NCBI GenBank assembly: GCA_019155185.1
Contig: CM032811.1
Location: 5,050,215-5,114,214, forward strand
Reading direction: 5' to 3'
Length of the DNA: 64,000 nt
Origin: Beaufortia kweichowensis
Taxonomy: Eukaryota > Chordata > Actinopteri > Cypriniformes > Gastromyzontidae
This document shows positions 37,182 to 49,421 of this stretch, one piece after another. The notes beneath the pieces were generated by a model. It saw only the letters and a program-made list of their open reading frames with translations. It made no database searches and was not told the origin of the DNA. The translations under genes were made by a program, and so were the position numbers. The stretch's first letter is position 1; each line of letters begins with the position of its first letter.

Positions 37182-37890
37182 GTGAGTCCAGCTCTCGTTT
37201 ACCTGCGTGAATGTTGTTTGAATGTTCATCTAACGATGTTGAACTTGCAGAATCGTCACGTCTCAAGGGGGACCTTATCTGCATACCCAGAACAAAAAGG
37301 CAATAATACTAAATCAGATTTTGATATTTGGGAGAGATTTTGTGAGTCATAGAATCGTTTAGAGATGGTTGTAAGTCTTTTTACGTGACCTTTTAAAGGT
37401 AGAGGACAAAACTGTAAAAAGTTCTCTCAGTAGCAAAGATAATAATTTGAGAGACGAATCTTATCTGCCACCAGCTTCTTGAACATAACCTACTGTGAGA
37501 CCCAAACAAATTAAAGGACTAATTTAAAGAGACGGTTCAGCCTGATATAAAAAGTCTGTCATTATTTACTCACCCAAATGCATAAGACTTTTTCTAGAAT
37601 AAGATCTGAGAGCTACATGGAAAATGAGGATGATGCTTTTATGACACCTGTGCAGACATTAAATAAACTTGGACTGAAGCGACTTAGAAAAAAAGAGATT
37701 TTTAGTGCCATTTGAGCTTAAGAATAAAAAGTTATGGCAAAGTAAATGTCAGCTTAAACTGTTGGTCAGAAAAAGAGACTTTTTGACAGATTTGAAAATA
37801 ACTCCACATTTCACTGTTAATAAATATCAGAAGGGATTGGCACTTGGTTACCAAAATTTACATCGTTAACCAAAATGCTGTTGTTTTCAG
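37182..37890 (+). other. cadm2: cadm2 intron, 0.7 kb
   Basis: AT-rich; contains a diverged 'cattatttactcaccca' repeat end near 37530-37600 (same family as 16655-16938). Nothing else seen. Confidence 0.55.
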
Positions 37891-38069
37891 GCCAGAGCCG
37901 GTGTTTTGGAGCAAAGATGGCGGAGAGCTTCCCGATGTTGAGCGAATGATCGTGGAGGGCAGAGATTTAATCATCACGACGCTGAACAAAACAGACAACG
38001 GCACGTATCGCTGTGAGGCCAGTAACCACCTCGGCACTAACAGCGATGAATTTACCCTGTATGTGTACG
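37891..38069 (+). CDS. cadm2: cadm2 exon: end of Ig domain 3
   Basis: Acceptor TTGTTTTCAG, donor GTAAGT; phase 2 in, phase 1 out. Encodes PEPVFWSKDGGELPDVER, MIVEGRDLIITTLNKTDN, GTYRCEASNHLGTNSDEF and TLYVY. WSKDGGELPD and LNKTDNGTYRCEASN are signature blocks of the CADM membrane-proximal Ig domain: a core Trp, second cysteine, and N-glycosylation sites NKT and NGT. The following codon is split (G|AT giving Asp, or G|CT giving Ala if the 41631 microexon is used). Confidence 0.96.
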
Positions 38070-38561
38070 GTAAGTGCGTGTGGTTGAGCGCTAACCTCTG
38101 GAGGAAAATAAATCCATAACTTTCTCTTGTATTCTCATAAGTTCTCATTCCTTGTTTTATTTGGTCAAAGTTTATGTTGCTATCCATCATAATCAGTATC
38201 AAAACACACACGGGTGCATAAACTCCTGCCCTAGTTTACAAGATGCAGAAGAAACTGCTGGTGACTGCAGTATTTGCCACCAAAGTGAGACGGAGCCAGA
38301 AATGATAAGTTGGTTCTGCGAAACATGATAAGTGTAGCAAGAGAACAACACACAATTAAGGGTACGCTGCTAATGCAGATAACATTTGTCAAGCTAAAAT
38401 TGGAAGGAAGATACAGAGCACTAGGCACAGAGACGGATTTGTAGTGTAGCTTTTAATATGGACTGCTTTTAATATGATTTTTGAATGGCTAACTTAATAT
38501 TCTAACCAGCAAAAGCCTGTCCACGAAGTTAAACAAATGAGAATGTGCAAGTAAAAGACAG

Positions 38562-38594
<33 letters not shown>

Positions 38595-40267
38595 CTCATT
38601 CACATGACTCATTAGCTCTGCTTCTAATTCATCTAGATGTCTGACTTCACCCGAGTGATATTTATTAAGCCCTTCCTCTCAGGATGAGTTGTCCGACCCA
38701 GCTCTCGGATGAACCTAATTTGCTAATGGTACGACTGCCAAGTGGCAATAAATGTCAGTTGAAATCACACAGCCTCTACTTATCACCATTTACCGATTTA
38801 ATTTCCATTTATTAATGTGTCTGCTGGTAGTTCCAATTTTCTGCCGACAGAAAGAAATAGGAATGTTTGGTCTTTAGTAAAGATGATAAATATTGATGTC
38901 GGATGGGAACTTCTAGGAGTAAGAAGGATGTGAAATTGAGCTGTGCTGTTCATCACATTTATTTTGTTTAGTGGTTTATCCCTATTCATTTGGAATTGTA
39001 ATGGATTTTACAACTTTGGTTCTGGTTCAGATTTCTTCGAATGATTGCATTATTTATAATAACTAGTTATTATGGTTATTTTATTAATATAACGAATAAT
39101 TGGTCCAAATTGTATACTAAACAAAAACATCATCACTGAAAAATCTTTGCTGCCTTAAATGTTTAAGCCCTGTCAACTTGGTTTTACAAGTCAGTTCAAC
39201 TCATTTAAGATAAACAATTTTAACTTTTCATTTTTTGAGTTGAAATGACTTGAAATGAGTTGAAATAATGTAAAAACGGGTAACATTTGGTAACATTAAC
39301 AATATTAACACTATATACTAACAGAACTATTATTTCAATTCAAGTTTAATGTATTACTACAAAATTCTTTATTACTATTTTTGACTAATTTGCTTGAACA
39401 AAGAGAGAAATTTGTTGATAGTTGGACCTGCGGCTCCAAAAATCATTCCCAATTTTCTCCCCACTATCTTTGACCCTGTCCATATAAGCGAACCAGTTGT
39501 TTTGCTGGATGATAAAATCTTTATATATTGTAGATGTGGTTGGAGACCTGTGACATATATTCTGCAGGTGTAATGTATAGGTTTTATGAAGACAGACTCC
39601 CTCTGGCTATCCTGAACCGAACATTCCTCATCTGGCTTGTTAAATGAGCATCAGCAGTTAGCATGTCTCATGGGTTTAATCCAGCCCGATAGTTGCTCGA
39701 AACTGTAAAATATTTATCACTCGCTTCCCATAATCAGCATGCGTTCGCTACCGACCCTCTCTCAATTAAAACAGTGTGAACGGAGGAAAAAAAGTCTTTC
39801 GTTTACTTGCTGTGGATACCACACAAACATCCATAAAATGTATGTCTTCGCTGCCGACTTTCCGCGGGAGATGAAAAGCTCCGCCAGTCACTTGTGAGGC
39901 AGTTTGACCCTAAACTAAATCTCTAAACTGCTGAGTTGCATTTATGTTTCTTTTAACTTTTTCCTCCTCTTCTTAGGTCTTTTTTAAAGAGCTAATTATG
40001 TATGTGTAATCAGTTTAGCAGACATGTAAAAGAAAGGGCGCGTGAGAGCCGCTCCACGCAGACACTGATCAAAACAAGCCGCTTTTGAAGTTCAAGCTGA
40101 AGAAATGAGCTAACATTCATGTTTCTGATGTAAAAGATAAGCATTAAGCGTTAGGGAATTAGAAGAGTTGACCAATGAGAAAAACAGAAAAAATGGATTT
40201 GCATAAAGTTGTTTTTTCTTAGTTGGGTAAGATGATCTGTAGAGCAAGAAACCAAATACTAAATGAG

Positions 40268-40269
<2 letters not shown>

Positions 40270-40314
<45 letters not shown>
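40270..40314. repeat. (AT)n microsatellite
   Basis: Uninterrupted AT dinucleotides inside a cadm2 intron. Confidence 0.95.
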
Positions 40315-40316
<2 letters not shown>

Positions 40317-40768
40317 CATTTTATATTACATTTTATTGTTTTATTATTGTTATATAATATTACATATATTATTGTATTATATTGCATTATTTTTGTAACA
40401 GTTATGCATAAATATAGATTACATATAGATATACATTTAAGCTTATATATGCAAAATCATTGCAAATATAATCACTGTCATCTAATATTATGCCTTATAT
40501 TAATTGCTTGACATTAGCTGCATGTGTAGTTTACTTTACGAGTGTGCACTTAAGTCTGAGTTGCTTTCACATTCTTGCAAATTGCACCACAGTTCTATTG
40601 TAACTGAACTCAGACCACCTTCAAAAGTTACCCCAGTGCGCTCCTGGCATCGCATCACAGTTTTCATGCAAACCGTTCCTTGTTTTGAACTAAACTGCCA
40701 GTGTGAAATCCCCCTTAGTGCACATCAGAAACAGGCCAGTAACATTCACACCGCATTTGAACATTTCT

Positions 40769-41015
<247 letters not shown>

Positions 41016-41630
41016 TCTGTGTCGCCTGCCCCTTCACATCAGCACCACCTTTCCACATCAGCCATTTTTTCTTGGTCATACAAATTGGACTAAAAGGTTT
41101 TTGGTTCCAGCGTTCAGGGATAAAAGCTGCTGAAATTCAGCCTGTCAGCCTGTCAAAGAGGTGAGAGATAAAAGGTATTTCTAATCAGACGTTTTGCTCT
41201 GTTTCAGTAAACCTTCCCATGTGGACAAACACGCACACAAGCGTGACGTTCAGAATCACTCTGTGGTCATTCGGTCGTCACTAAGACGTTGTCCCAGTTT
41301 GTACTGCCGGCTTTCTCCATTTGTGAAAGTAACTCCTAAAATGGCTTTAATGCAGTAATAACTTCAACAGGATCATTTGCATGATAAGTACGATCATTAC
41401 AGAGCAGCGCTCCTTCAAATTTATGTTTTACAAAATGTGTTTTTACACGTTTGTACATTATTGTTGTACTTAAAACCATCATGTTGTCTCAGTCATCATG
41501 TGCTTCACAACTGCAGGTTAATGCGGTCGGTTAGTTTCCTCATTAATGGTTTGGAGTTGTGTGGCCACTGTGATGTCCTCACCCTTGTTTTTTCCTTACT
41601 GCCCTTTTCTGTCTGCGTCCATGGCAACAG

Positions 41631-41657
41631 CTAAAGATTTCCCAGGTACAACCACAG
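41631..41657 (+). CDS. cadm2: candidate cadm2 27-nt stalk microexon (phase 1-1)
   Basis: A long pyrimidine stretch (41584-41620) and CAACAG acceptor precede 27 nt that end at a GTAAAT donor. In phase 1 it encodes A-KDFPGTTT and then a G that would join the transmembrane exon (G|AT, Asp). It lies exactly where CADM genes carry alternatively spliced Thr-rich stalk exons, and threonines there are O-glycosylated in the family. Inclusion would change ...LYVY-DPNAL to ...LYVYAKDFPGTTTDPNAL. There is no direct homologue that I recall, so this rests on position, splice sites, phase and Thr content. Confidence 0.5.
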
Positions 41658-42463
41658 GTAAATATATCTTTGCCGTAGCGCTGACATCATCATGGCGAGA
41701 CAGGGCGCCGCGGTGTCGCTTGCGGGAGCGGCGGCTCGGGTTAACCTCCTCCATAGCATGAGCTGGGAGCCATTGCCTTGCATGGGAGCACTGCTGATCT
41801 CTGTGAAATGTGATGGTGCTCCATAGTGCTGTCATTCACCCCTGAACTGCTTGAAACTTTCGGCTCGCTCGGTGCAGTTAGGGAAAGGAATGAATGGGCT
41901 AGAGACAGATAAGGCTGTCAGCTCTTAAAAGTGTAGATAAAACGCATGTGCCAAGTTTTTAGAAAGTGGTTCTGTACATTTTTGAAAACAAAAGACATGA
42001 TTTAATGACTCTTAAAATGTCAAGTGGTGTAATGAAGTAAAAAGACATTTTCTTGAATGCATTAATCTTGAATACATGTGAGTGTCAACGTCTTTAACAT
42101 TGATTCAAAGTCAAGGGTAAAACGTTTTTTACAGATATCATAAATTTAATTTGATATAGTTATACCTGGTGTCTTTTGTTCTAGTTTTCTTGCCAACCTT
42201 GTCAATAGAAAAGATTAATTTTCCAACAATTTAAATTTTCTGATGTGACATCCTTTTTTATATGATGACCTCACAATTTTTATACCACCTTGACATTTTT
42301 ACTTTATATCCAGCGAGGAATAAATAGATCCACTTACAATATGAGCATCATATAATTGACAATGACATGCAGGAGTTTATGAAAATAAATTATTGTAAAC
42401 TTGTATATTTGAAGGAAAATGCTTTGAAATAGGCTTATGCCTTTAGTAAGACTAAATCTTAAA

Positions 42464-42757
42464 GGGGTAGTTCACCTAAAAATAAAAATTATGTTATCAT
42501 TTTTTTCAACCTTATGTCTTTCAAATCCTGTATGTGATTCTTTCATTTTTCAAACACAAACGCTGGTTACCGGCACTCATTGACTTTATATCTTGTGTTC
42601 ATACTATGAAAGTGTATGGGTGCCGGTTACCAGCGTTTTGCAAAATATCTTCTTCTGCATTCTGCTGAAGCAAGAAAGTCATACGGGTTTGACATGACGT
42701 GAGTGTGAGTAAATAATAAAAGAATTGTTATTTTTGGGTGAACTATCCCTTTAAGGA
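42464..42757. mobile_element. MITE of the 'gggtgaactatccctttaa' family
   Basis: Left end 'aaaggggtagttcacctaaa', right end 'tttgggtgaactatcccttt': clear inverted termini. The middle shows opposed 'cggcactcattgac' type sequence and 'gtgccggttaccagcg'. No ORF. Same family as 16655-16938 and 54443-54806. Confidence 0.75.
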
Positions 42758-45043
42758 ATCGAAACTGATTTCTGAAAATAGCTCACATAAAACTAAGACA
42801 TAAATCCCCTCAAATTGAGTTGCGATAGCTATTCGATCATGAGCATATGTAACATGTTATGATTTCATCAGTGTGTGCATGATATTTCAGAACATGTTTT
42901 GTTTTGTCTTGTTCATGTCCTGTTTTCTGTGATTCATTGATTTCTCGGCTTGGTGGTCTTATTTCGCTGCGGTCTCTGTGCTGTATGTTCCACATGGGTG
43001 TGCTCTAAATATTTGCTTCAGGTCAGTTTTTCATGAGTCTGCTCTCCCGCGAGGAAAGCCATTTTAATAATTAGCATCTGTAATTTGTTTTTAAAATCTA
43101 ATCTGATTTTAAGCCACCCACGCTATATTCCACCGGGATCTGAGTGTGCATGTGCTGCAAAATGAGTGTGTGCAGATTACAGCTGTTATATACATGATAA
43201 AAATTTATCCTTATAAGCAATATTCCAAGTAAAAAGAGTATCACAATTATAAATTACCACAGAAAATAATTTAGACTTCTTGAGTTTTCAAATTATGCTT
43301 CCAGTAGTGCACTAACAACCGACGTGTATGAGACAAAACACCAGAAAAGTATTGCTACAAATAAAGTTTTTACAAACTAAATTGCAATCTCCAAAGGCAC
43401 TTTTACATACAATCTTAGAGGGTTTCTGACATCAATTCTGAAGCAAGATAAGGAGTAAATGAAGATGTTAATTCACAACACACAAACATTCTGGTTGTGT
43501 ATGTGTGCCATTAAACGTATCTATCCCTGCCTCTGGCCTTTTCCATGTTAATGGGATTCATTAACGCTCAAGCAAGATGCTGTACATGTTTGGCCTCATG
43601 TCACTTACCATCACTAAATGAGACTAATGGCTTCTAATTTCTATTGAGAGGTCTACAGTACCTAAATGAACCTGACTTTCTGGTGTGTTTTCACCACCAG
43701 ATTGAAGATCTGCTTGAGATTGTTGGTTTCGTGTGAAGTATTTTATAAACATTAATTTGGGAATGATTTATTTAAAGATTTGAGATAACCATTATGATGT
43801 CAATGTGCAGAACTTACATTAGAAAAAGCAAAGCTTATCTAATAATAAGATGGGTTCTCGCATGTAAACTATTTTATGAAGTGATGATGATAATTTGGTA
43901 TAATGTGAATCGAGCAGAAACATACAATTATTAGAAAAAACAGATGCTAGTCTTACAGTACTGTATATTGGTCCAAAATATTTTTATATAGGTGCAGAAT
44001 TATTCAAAGAAATGTGGGTTATAAAAAGAAATACTTGCATAGTATTTTATAACTTCATACAATTCAAGGTCAAACAAAGCAAATTTATTATATTAATTAA
44101 TTAATTATTTTAAAGGGTCGTATTATGAAGGATCAAATTTACATTGGTCTTCTGAGATTGAAGAGTTTGATGTATTTATTTTTAAAATAATCATTTTTAA
44201 GTCATTTATTTTGTCTGTGTGTATTCCTTACAAAAGATCCCAGTGTTAGAAAGTGGTACGTTTTAACAGTATAAAAGGCAGGTTTCAGCAGTGACTCTTT
44301 CATGAACCTGTCCCTGTAAAGCTGTGTTTGCAAAAAGGTTGTTGTTAATGGATAGGGCAGTTAAAAAGTGAATTGGAGAGCCGCTGCATGATCACCAGAG
44401 CTTACAAATCAGCTTGTTCTTTTCACACGCCTAAAAGGACATTTCTTAACGGCACGGCAGCAAAAAGACGGACCATTTATTTTTAAGGGTCAGAGAGAGA
44501 GTGGAAAGTGGTCATGAAAAAGCTGAATATGACTGTTTCGGCACGACCACATAAGTGGACCCTAGAGGAAAAAAAATAATAAAAATTGTATTAAGTGATC
44601 CCTTTAAAGGACCTTGTTGAAAATAATTAAAGTGATAAATGTGTGTGCCGAGAGGAAATTACCTCACCATCTCCAGAAAAAATAAGACTAAATAAGATGC
44701 TATGAATACTGTTATTATCAAGGGATACACAGAAATCCCTATTTCAAAGCCACGTTCTTAAAAAGGAAAATAATTAGAGAAGCTTTTGAATTGTTTACAG
44801 TTCCTGAGGCTCATTTTAAATAAGATTAAAGGAAGTGTGGAGATCATATAACAGCTATTAAACCTATTCAGCTATAGGTGAAGGATCTAAACATTTAATA
44901 AATTGAACTACATATATTAATAAACCCTTTGACACGCATCCCTCAGCCTGTGATAAACACTCACAGCAAAATAACTTTGCTATGTATACTTGTGATCATA
45001 TTTATGTTTTTTTACTACAGTTCAGTTATGTTGTATCAGATGG

Positions 45044-45307
45044 TACACTCTAAAAACAGATGTGTTAAAAATAACACAAGATGTGTCTAGTTAGGGACAA
45101 CACACAGATGTGTTGTCCCTAACTAGACACATCTTTGTGTTAATTTAAAAGCAACACATTTTGTGTTACTTTTAACTCAACTTGTGTTACTTTCAACTCA
45201 ACATGTGTTGTCCCTTTTATGTATTTAACACAAAATGACACATTATGTGTTAAACAGCATAACACAAAAAATGTGTTAAAAAATAACCCATCCTTTTTTA
45301 GAGTGTA
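45044..45307. mobile_element. MITE with 13-bp perfect TIRs and an internal hairpin
   Basis: TACACTCTAAAAA at 45044-45056 is the exact inverse of TTTTTAGAGTGTA at 45295-45307. The outer TA on each side may be a TA target duplication, as for Tc1/mariner-type elements. The interior is built of repeated TGTGTTA/TAACACA units and contains a perfect 27-bp inverted repeat (see 45078-45135). There is no coding capacity. Confidence 0.75.
45078..45135. repeat. perfect 27-bp inverted repeat with 4-nt loop
   Basis: Arm 45078-45104 and arm 45109-45135 are exact reverse complements, separated by CAGA. With one bulged base the pairing continues outwards through the flanking AACAC / GTGTT. Confidence 0.9.
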
Positions 45308-45870
45308 ACACCATGGTACTTTTATAGGGATCAAGGTTGTAATCTGCTTTTCGGGTCTGAACAACCGATTTTGGCATAGTACAAAACATCTAAAATGACG
45401 TGTACCATGTCAAAATGAAATGCATTGAATTACCATGAAACCATATCTAAATTCCTGGTAATACTATTGTATTTTTATGCTGTTTTTATATTGTTGGCAT
45501 GTTGTAATACCATAGTTTATGAACGTCTTTTACTACAATATTTATATTTATACAATATTAAGTCTTTCTTAAACATATACATAAAACGACAAGTCAAAAC
45601 GAAAACTAAGAAACTCTTAAAATTCTTGAATGTATTACAATTTTTAATTTATTAATTATGAAATAAATGTAATAATTTATCACTTTAGTTGATTGATTAT
45701 TTAAGATACACTTACTTGTATTATAGTTTAATTCTTCCCCCATATTTTAAAATAATAGTAAACTCATCATGAAATAACACAATTGTATTGAATTATTGAA
45801 CACTATGTTATATTTGATTATCTTTAAAAGTCGTCACCCTTTGTGTTAAATTTGTAAAAACACTCTTGAC

Positions 45871-46455
45871 CAGGGATGGACTGGGACCAAAAATCGGCCC
45901 TGGCATTTTGGCCCAGACCGGCCCACCACCACATAAGATTACAAATACCACCCGTCCTTGCGCTCCCCTGCCCTGAATATGTATACCAACTCCTACTTTT
46001 TAAAACTACTAACGCTATGTCATGTGTAACTTCAGCATTGTTACAAGAGCTTGTTTTTTTGTCACGCAGCTTTTCTGCACCTCCTTTACGTTTCTTCTCC
46101 ATGATCACACTGAAACTGCATGCAGGCAGAAATCCCATAGATGGTGCTGTTCAAAAATATGATTGGGCCAGTCCTGTGTCAATCAAGAAAACAACCAATG
46201 GGCAACTGAGCTACGTGTTTCATGGGCCGCGTCTGTCAGAAGGAAAAAAAACCTAGTGATATTTTTGACTAAAATGTTTTGGGCCAGCAGCCCAGTGTCA
46301 ATTGAAAAAACATTGGGCCGCCGATCTAGGCCTACCACTTTTTTGGGCTTGTTCAGGAGCCAAAAGAATTTTTTCGGTCGGCGACCGTCGGCCCAAAAAA
46401 GCACGTCGGCCCACCGGGAAAGTGCCCGGTATGCCAGATGGCCAGTCCGCCCATG
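45871..46455. mobile_element. non-autonomous hAT element with 8-bp target duplication
   Basis: The 8-bp sequence CTCTTGAC occurs directly outside both ends (45863-45870 and 46456-46463), as expected for a hAT target duplication. The left end CAGGGATGGACTGG and the right end CCAGTCCGCCCATG are near inverses. The 585-bp interior has no intact transposase; short ORFs in it (such as 45876-46256) show no recognised domain. The perfect duplication suggests a fairly young insertion. Confidence 0.85.
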
Positions 46456-48654
46456 CTCTTGACATTTTATCATTCAGCTTCTTGAAGCTTTTTAAACAAA
46501 ACTGAAGAAATTTCTATCTATGCTGGACTCTTATTGGCTGCTTTTTATTTATTATTTGCTCCAAGTAATCCATTTAAAAAAGATGTAATTTTAGTTAAAA
46601 AATGTTAGTTTAATTACAGTGATTTACCATGTGAGTTTTACGTGATCACATAGCCTTAGAAATATAATAAAACACACAACACACTCTGCACTCATAAATT
46701 GTGCGATCTTTTATTTTCATATGCCTTATGTTTTGCCCCAAAACACAGCACAATGTTAATTGAACTAAATGGGTTCATTTATGTGTTAGAAGCGGCTCTG
46801 CAGAAGTCCCTGTTCTGCACATCTCTCAGGGTCACTTTGCCAAGCGCAGCACAGGCGAGGGCCATTCATCACCATGAGCTAATGAGAACAGGTTCGAAGA
46901 GCAATAAAGACACATAGTTAAAGTTTACATCCTCGTAGAAGAACTGGAATAGTGTGCGAAGCAGGGCCAAAGGTGCTGTGTAAGGACACTATAACAAGAG
47001 CCGGTACTTTTCACGCGCTAGCTGTCTAGCATGTGCTTTCTGCAATGGAGATTGATGCTGCGTTCCGTCCAAAGTCAAAATTACAACTTAACGTCTGTTA
47101 TTTGTGCCGATAAATACATCGTCTCGGTTATTTCAACGGAAGCTACTTCTGCGACAGTAAACAGTGGCGACAGGAAGCGGGCGTGTCGAAATCTGCAGCA
47201 TGCCATCATGTGATCGTCCTTCATGTTGTTTCAAGGAATAATCATTTGCAAGAACTCCAAAGAATGATTTCAAAAGTCATTCTATTGCACTTTTCCAAGC
47301 GGGAAGTCGGAAATTCAGACGTTCCAAGTTGAAGGAAACGACTCCTGATTTTACCATAGTGCGTGTTCACTCATTCAAAGTTAAAGCCTGAAGACAAATC
47401 GGCCTGCCACAACCCCTGCTGTTCTTAAACTTGTATATCACCGAGGGTTGAGTCACTTTGGTCTTCGCAGTGCTGTGTGAGATGTGACAGGGCTTTGGTA
47501 GCGCTTTAGAATTCGTTTGTGATGATAAATCCCTCCACCACCCCCCGCCTATTGAAAGTCAGTATAGAACATTGACTTTGAAGCGATGCTGTTCTGGCTA
47601 CAAAACTCAAAGCAGCATGTCATACTGGGAATGTTTGTGTGATTTGACACGGGATAAACACCAGTGCCGTTCCTCGATCTCATTGCATGTAAATGACTCA
47701 ATATTCAGTTGCTAGGGAAAATACAACATTCCCAAATGTTTGATATCTCCTGAATTATTGTGTTGGGAAATTATTTTTCCAAGGCTTATGATTCGGAAGA
47801 TTAGAAAAATGGTTTTAAAGATGCACGCCACAATTATTACATAAAGTCCTACGCAAAGAAATGAACATTTTTAATATCATATACTCTAAAATGAGATGAA
47901 TGAGTGCAATAAATATCAGTAGCTGTTTTATTTTTCAGGGGACGGATCAGCCAATATTGAAATCGCATGACAGGCAGAATACTAAATGCTTTATCTCAGT
48001 AATCCCTCTGTTATTGGACAATTTCATTCACTGAATATATTAATCACGGCTTACTACAAACAGCACATTTCATACAGTCAGCAACTTAGAAACCATTGCT
48101 TTTGTGTGAGGCTGTATCCATGCAAAATACCTTTGAGTCATGAATAGCATTTTGAGTCTTTCAGACAAGCAGTACCAGTAAAGCAACCAGCAATTGAACT
48201 TTTCAACTTATTTTAATCATATCATTAATTATAATCTAGATTTTTATTTACTGAGGAAAGCACAATGGATGCATATCCAGTGACCATGCAAAACTCTTCT
48301 GGGTGGTTTTTAGGTGATTGCTTACCTCTGTATGATATTCACAGCCGTAAATATGGCTCAGGTCCCTCCTTGAGTAGATAAATGAGGAGTTTGTTTTGTT
48401 TAGTATGGACAAGATGTAGAAAAGAATTAGCATTTGACACTCCTTGTTTCAAAAAATGTGTCTGACTTTTCTGAAAGGCTGACAATGTAAAAACTGCTAA
48501 GAAAGAAAGGCCATTTAATGTCACATAGAATAACTATTTCTACTTTTATGGAAATTATTCTTTTTGGTTGGTACACAGAAAGTATGAAAACGGAATAAGT
48601 AGGCCAATCAGAAATAGACATGAAAACATTTCAGGCCGTTGTCATACAGCTTCA

Positions 48655-48870
48655 AGGATCTCAAAATAATAAGTATACTTCAGGTTCATTTTATGAAGTA
48701 TACTTAGGCAAAGTTCAAGTATATTTTAAATATACTTTATGTAGCAAGTACTAGTGATGTTATACTTGATTATAAAAATGTATATTGTTATAAGTATACT
48801 ATTTCAGGGACATTTTTTGTTTAAATATACACTAATAGCACACTTAAATAAGGGGAACTAGTCAGAATTG
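48655..48870. mobile_element. palindromic 'aagtatactt' element
   Basis: Multiple 'aagtatactt' and 'tatttaaatatact' units in both orientations make a foldback-like block just upstream of the cadm2 transmembrane exon. It resembles teleost MITEs of this composition; ends are not resolved. Confidence 0.5.
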
Positions 48871-49054
48871 ACATTCCACAATAACATTACATCAAAAATA
48901 CTTCCCAGTTACATAAATTGTATCAAATCAAACAATACATCACTAAACACACAGTTAAGGTGCTGTTTTTAGTGTTGCAAAGTGGCTTCTTATAGCACTG
49001 GTGTTCCTTCCTCATGCACCTCATGACAAGCATCCTCTCCAACCTCTCTTACAG

Positions 49055-49177
49055 ATCCCAACGCCCTGGCGCAGCACGGTCCCGACCACGCGCTGATCGG
49101 CGGAGTGGTGGCCGTGGTGGTCTTCATCACCCTGTGCTTCATCATCGTCCTGGGCCGATATCTGGCCAGGCACAAAG
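49055..49177 (+). CDS. cadm2: cadm2 exon: juxtamembrane and transmembrane segment
   Basis: Acceptor CTCTCTTACAG, donor GTACGG, phase 1 both ends. Encodes DPNALAQHGPDHALIGG, VVAVVVFITLCFIIVLG and RYLARHKG. The hydrophobic run of about 21 residues from LIGGVVAVVV to IIVLG is the single membrane span, and RYLARHKG is the basic stop-transfer that begins the protein 4.1 (FERM) binding region. DPNALA and PDHALIGG are specific to CADM2. Confidence 0.97.
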
Positions 49178-49302
49178 GTACGGCTTCCCTCCTCTCTCCC
49201 GTCCCCCCTCACCTATAGTGTAGAGTGTGCAAACTGCTTGAACATGTCCACTGTTGTACCTTTGTGTCTATGTGACCTATGTGGGACTGTGTGGACATAC
49301 AG
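49178..49302 (+). other. cadm2: cadm2 last intron, 125 bp
   Basis: Very short last intron with GTACGG donor and GGACATACAG acceptor, in contrast to the 11-12 kb introns elsewhere in the gene. Confidence 0.9.
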
Positions 49303-49421
49303 GGACATACTTAACCAATGAGGCCAAAGGAGCAGAGGACGCCCCTGACGCAGACACGGCCATCATCAATGCGGAAGGGAACCACGCACATGCAGAGGAA
49401 AAGAAAGAGTACTTTATTTAG
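49303..49421 (+). CDS. cadm2: cadm2 last coding exon: cytoplasmic tail with PDZ ligand EYFI
   Basis: Acceptor ACATACAG, stop TAG at 49419-49421. Encodes GTYLTNEAKGAEDAPDAD, TAIINAEGNHAHAEEKKE and YFI. GTYLTNEAKG is the 4.1/FERM-binding motif and the terminal EYFI is a class II PDZ ligand that binds CASK, syntenin or Pals-type scaffolds in this family. Only the NHAHAEE patch differs from mammalian CADM2 (QVNAEE). The whole reconstructed open frame from 17168 to here is intact, so the gene looks functional. Confidence 0.98.

Noticed and set aside
41640..41646. Alternative acceptor TTTCCCAG at 41639-41645 within the candidate stalk microexon
   Set aside because: Exon would be only 12 nt; the upstream CAACAG with the long pyrimidine tract is the better acceptor. 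Cannot be excluded.
45078..45135. Hairpin considered as a microRNA gene
   Set aside because: Fully explained by the MITE; perfect long arms and a 4-nt loop are unlike animal pre-miRNAs. Kept as a repeat.
45876..46256. 126-residue ORF
   Set aside because: Lies inside the non-autonomous hAT element and shows no transposase or other domain.
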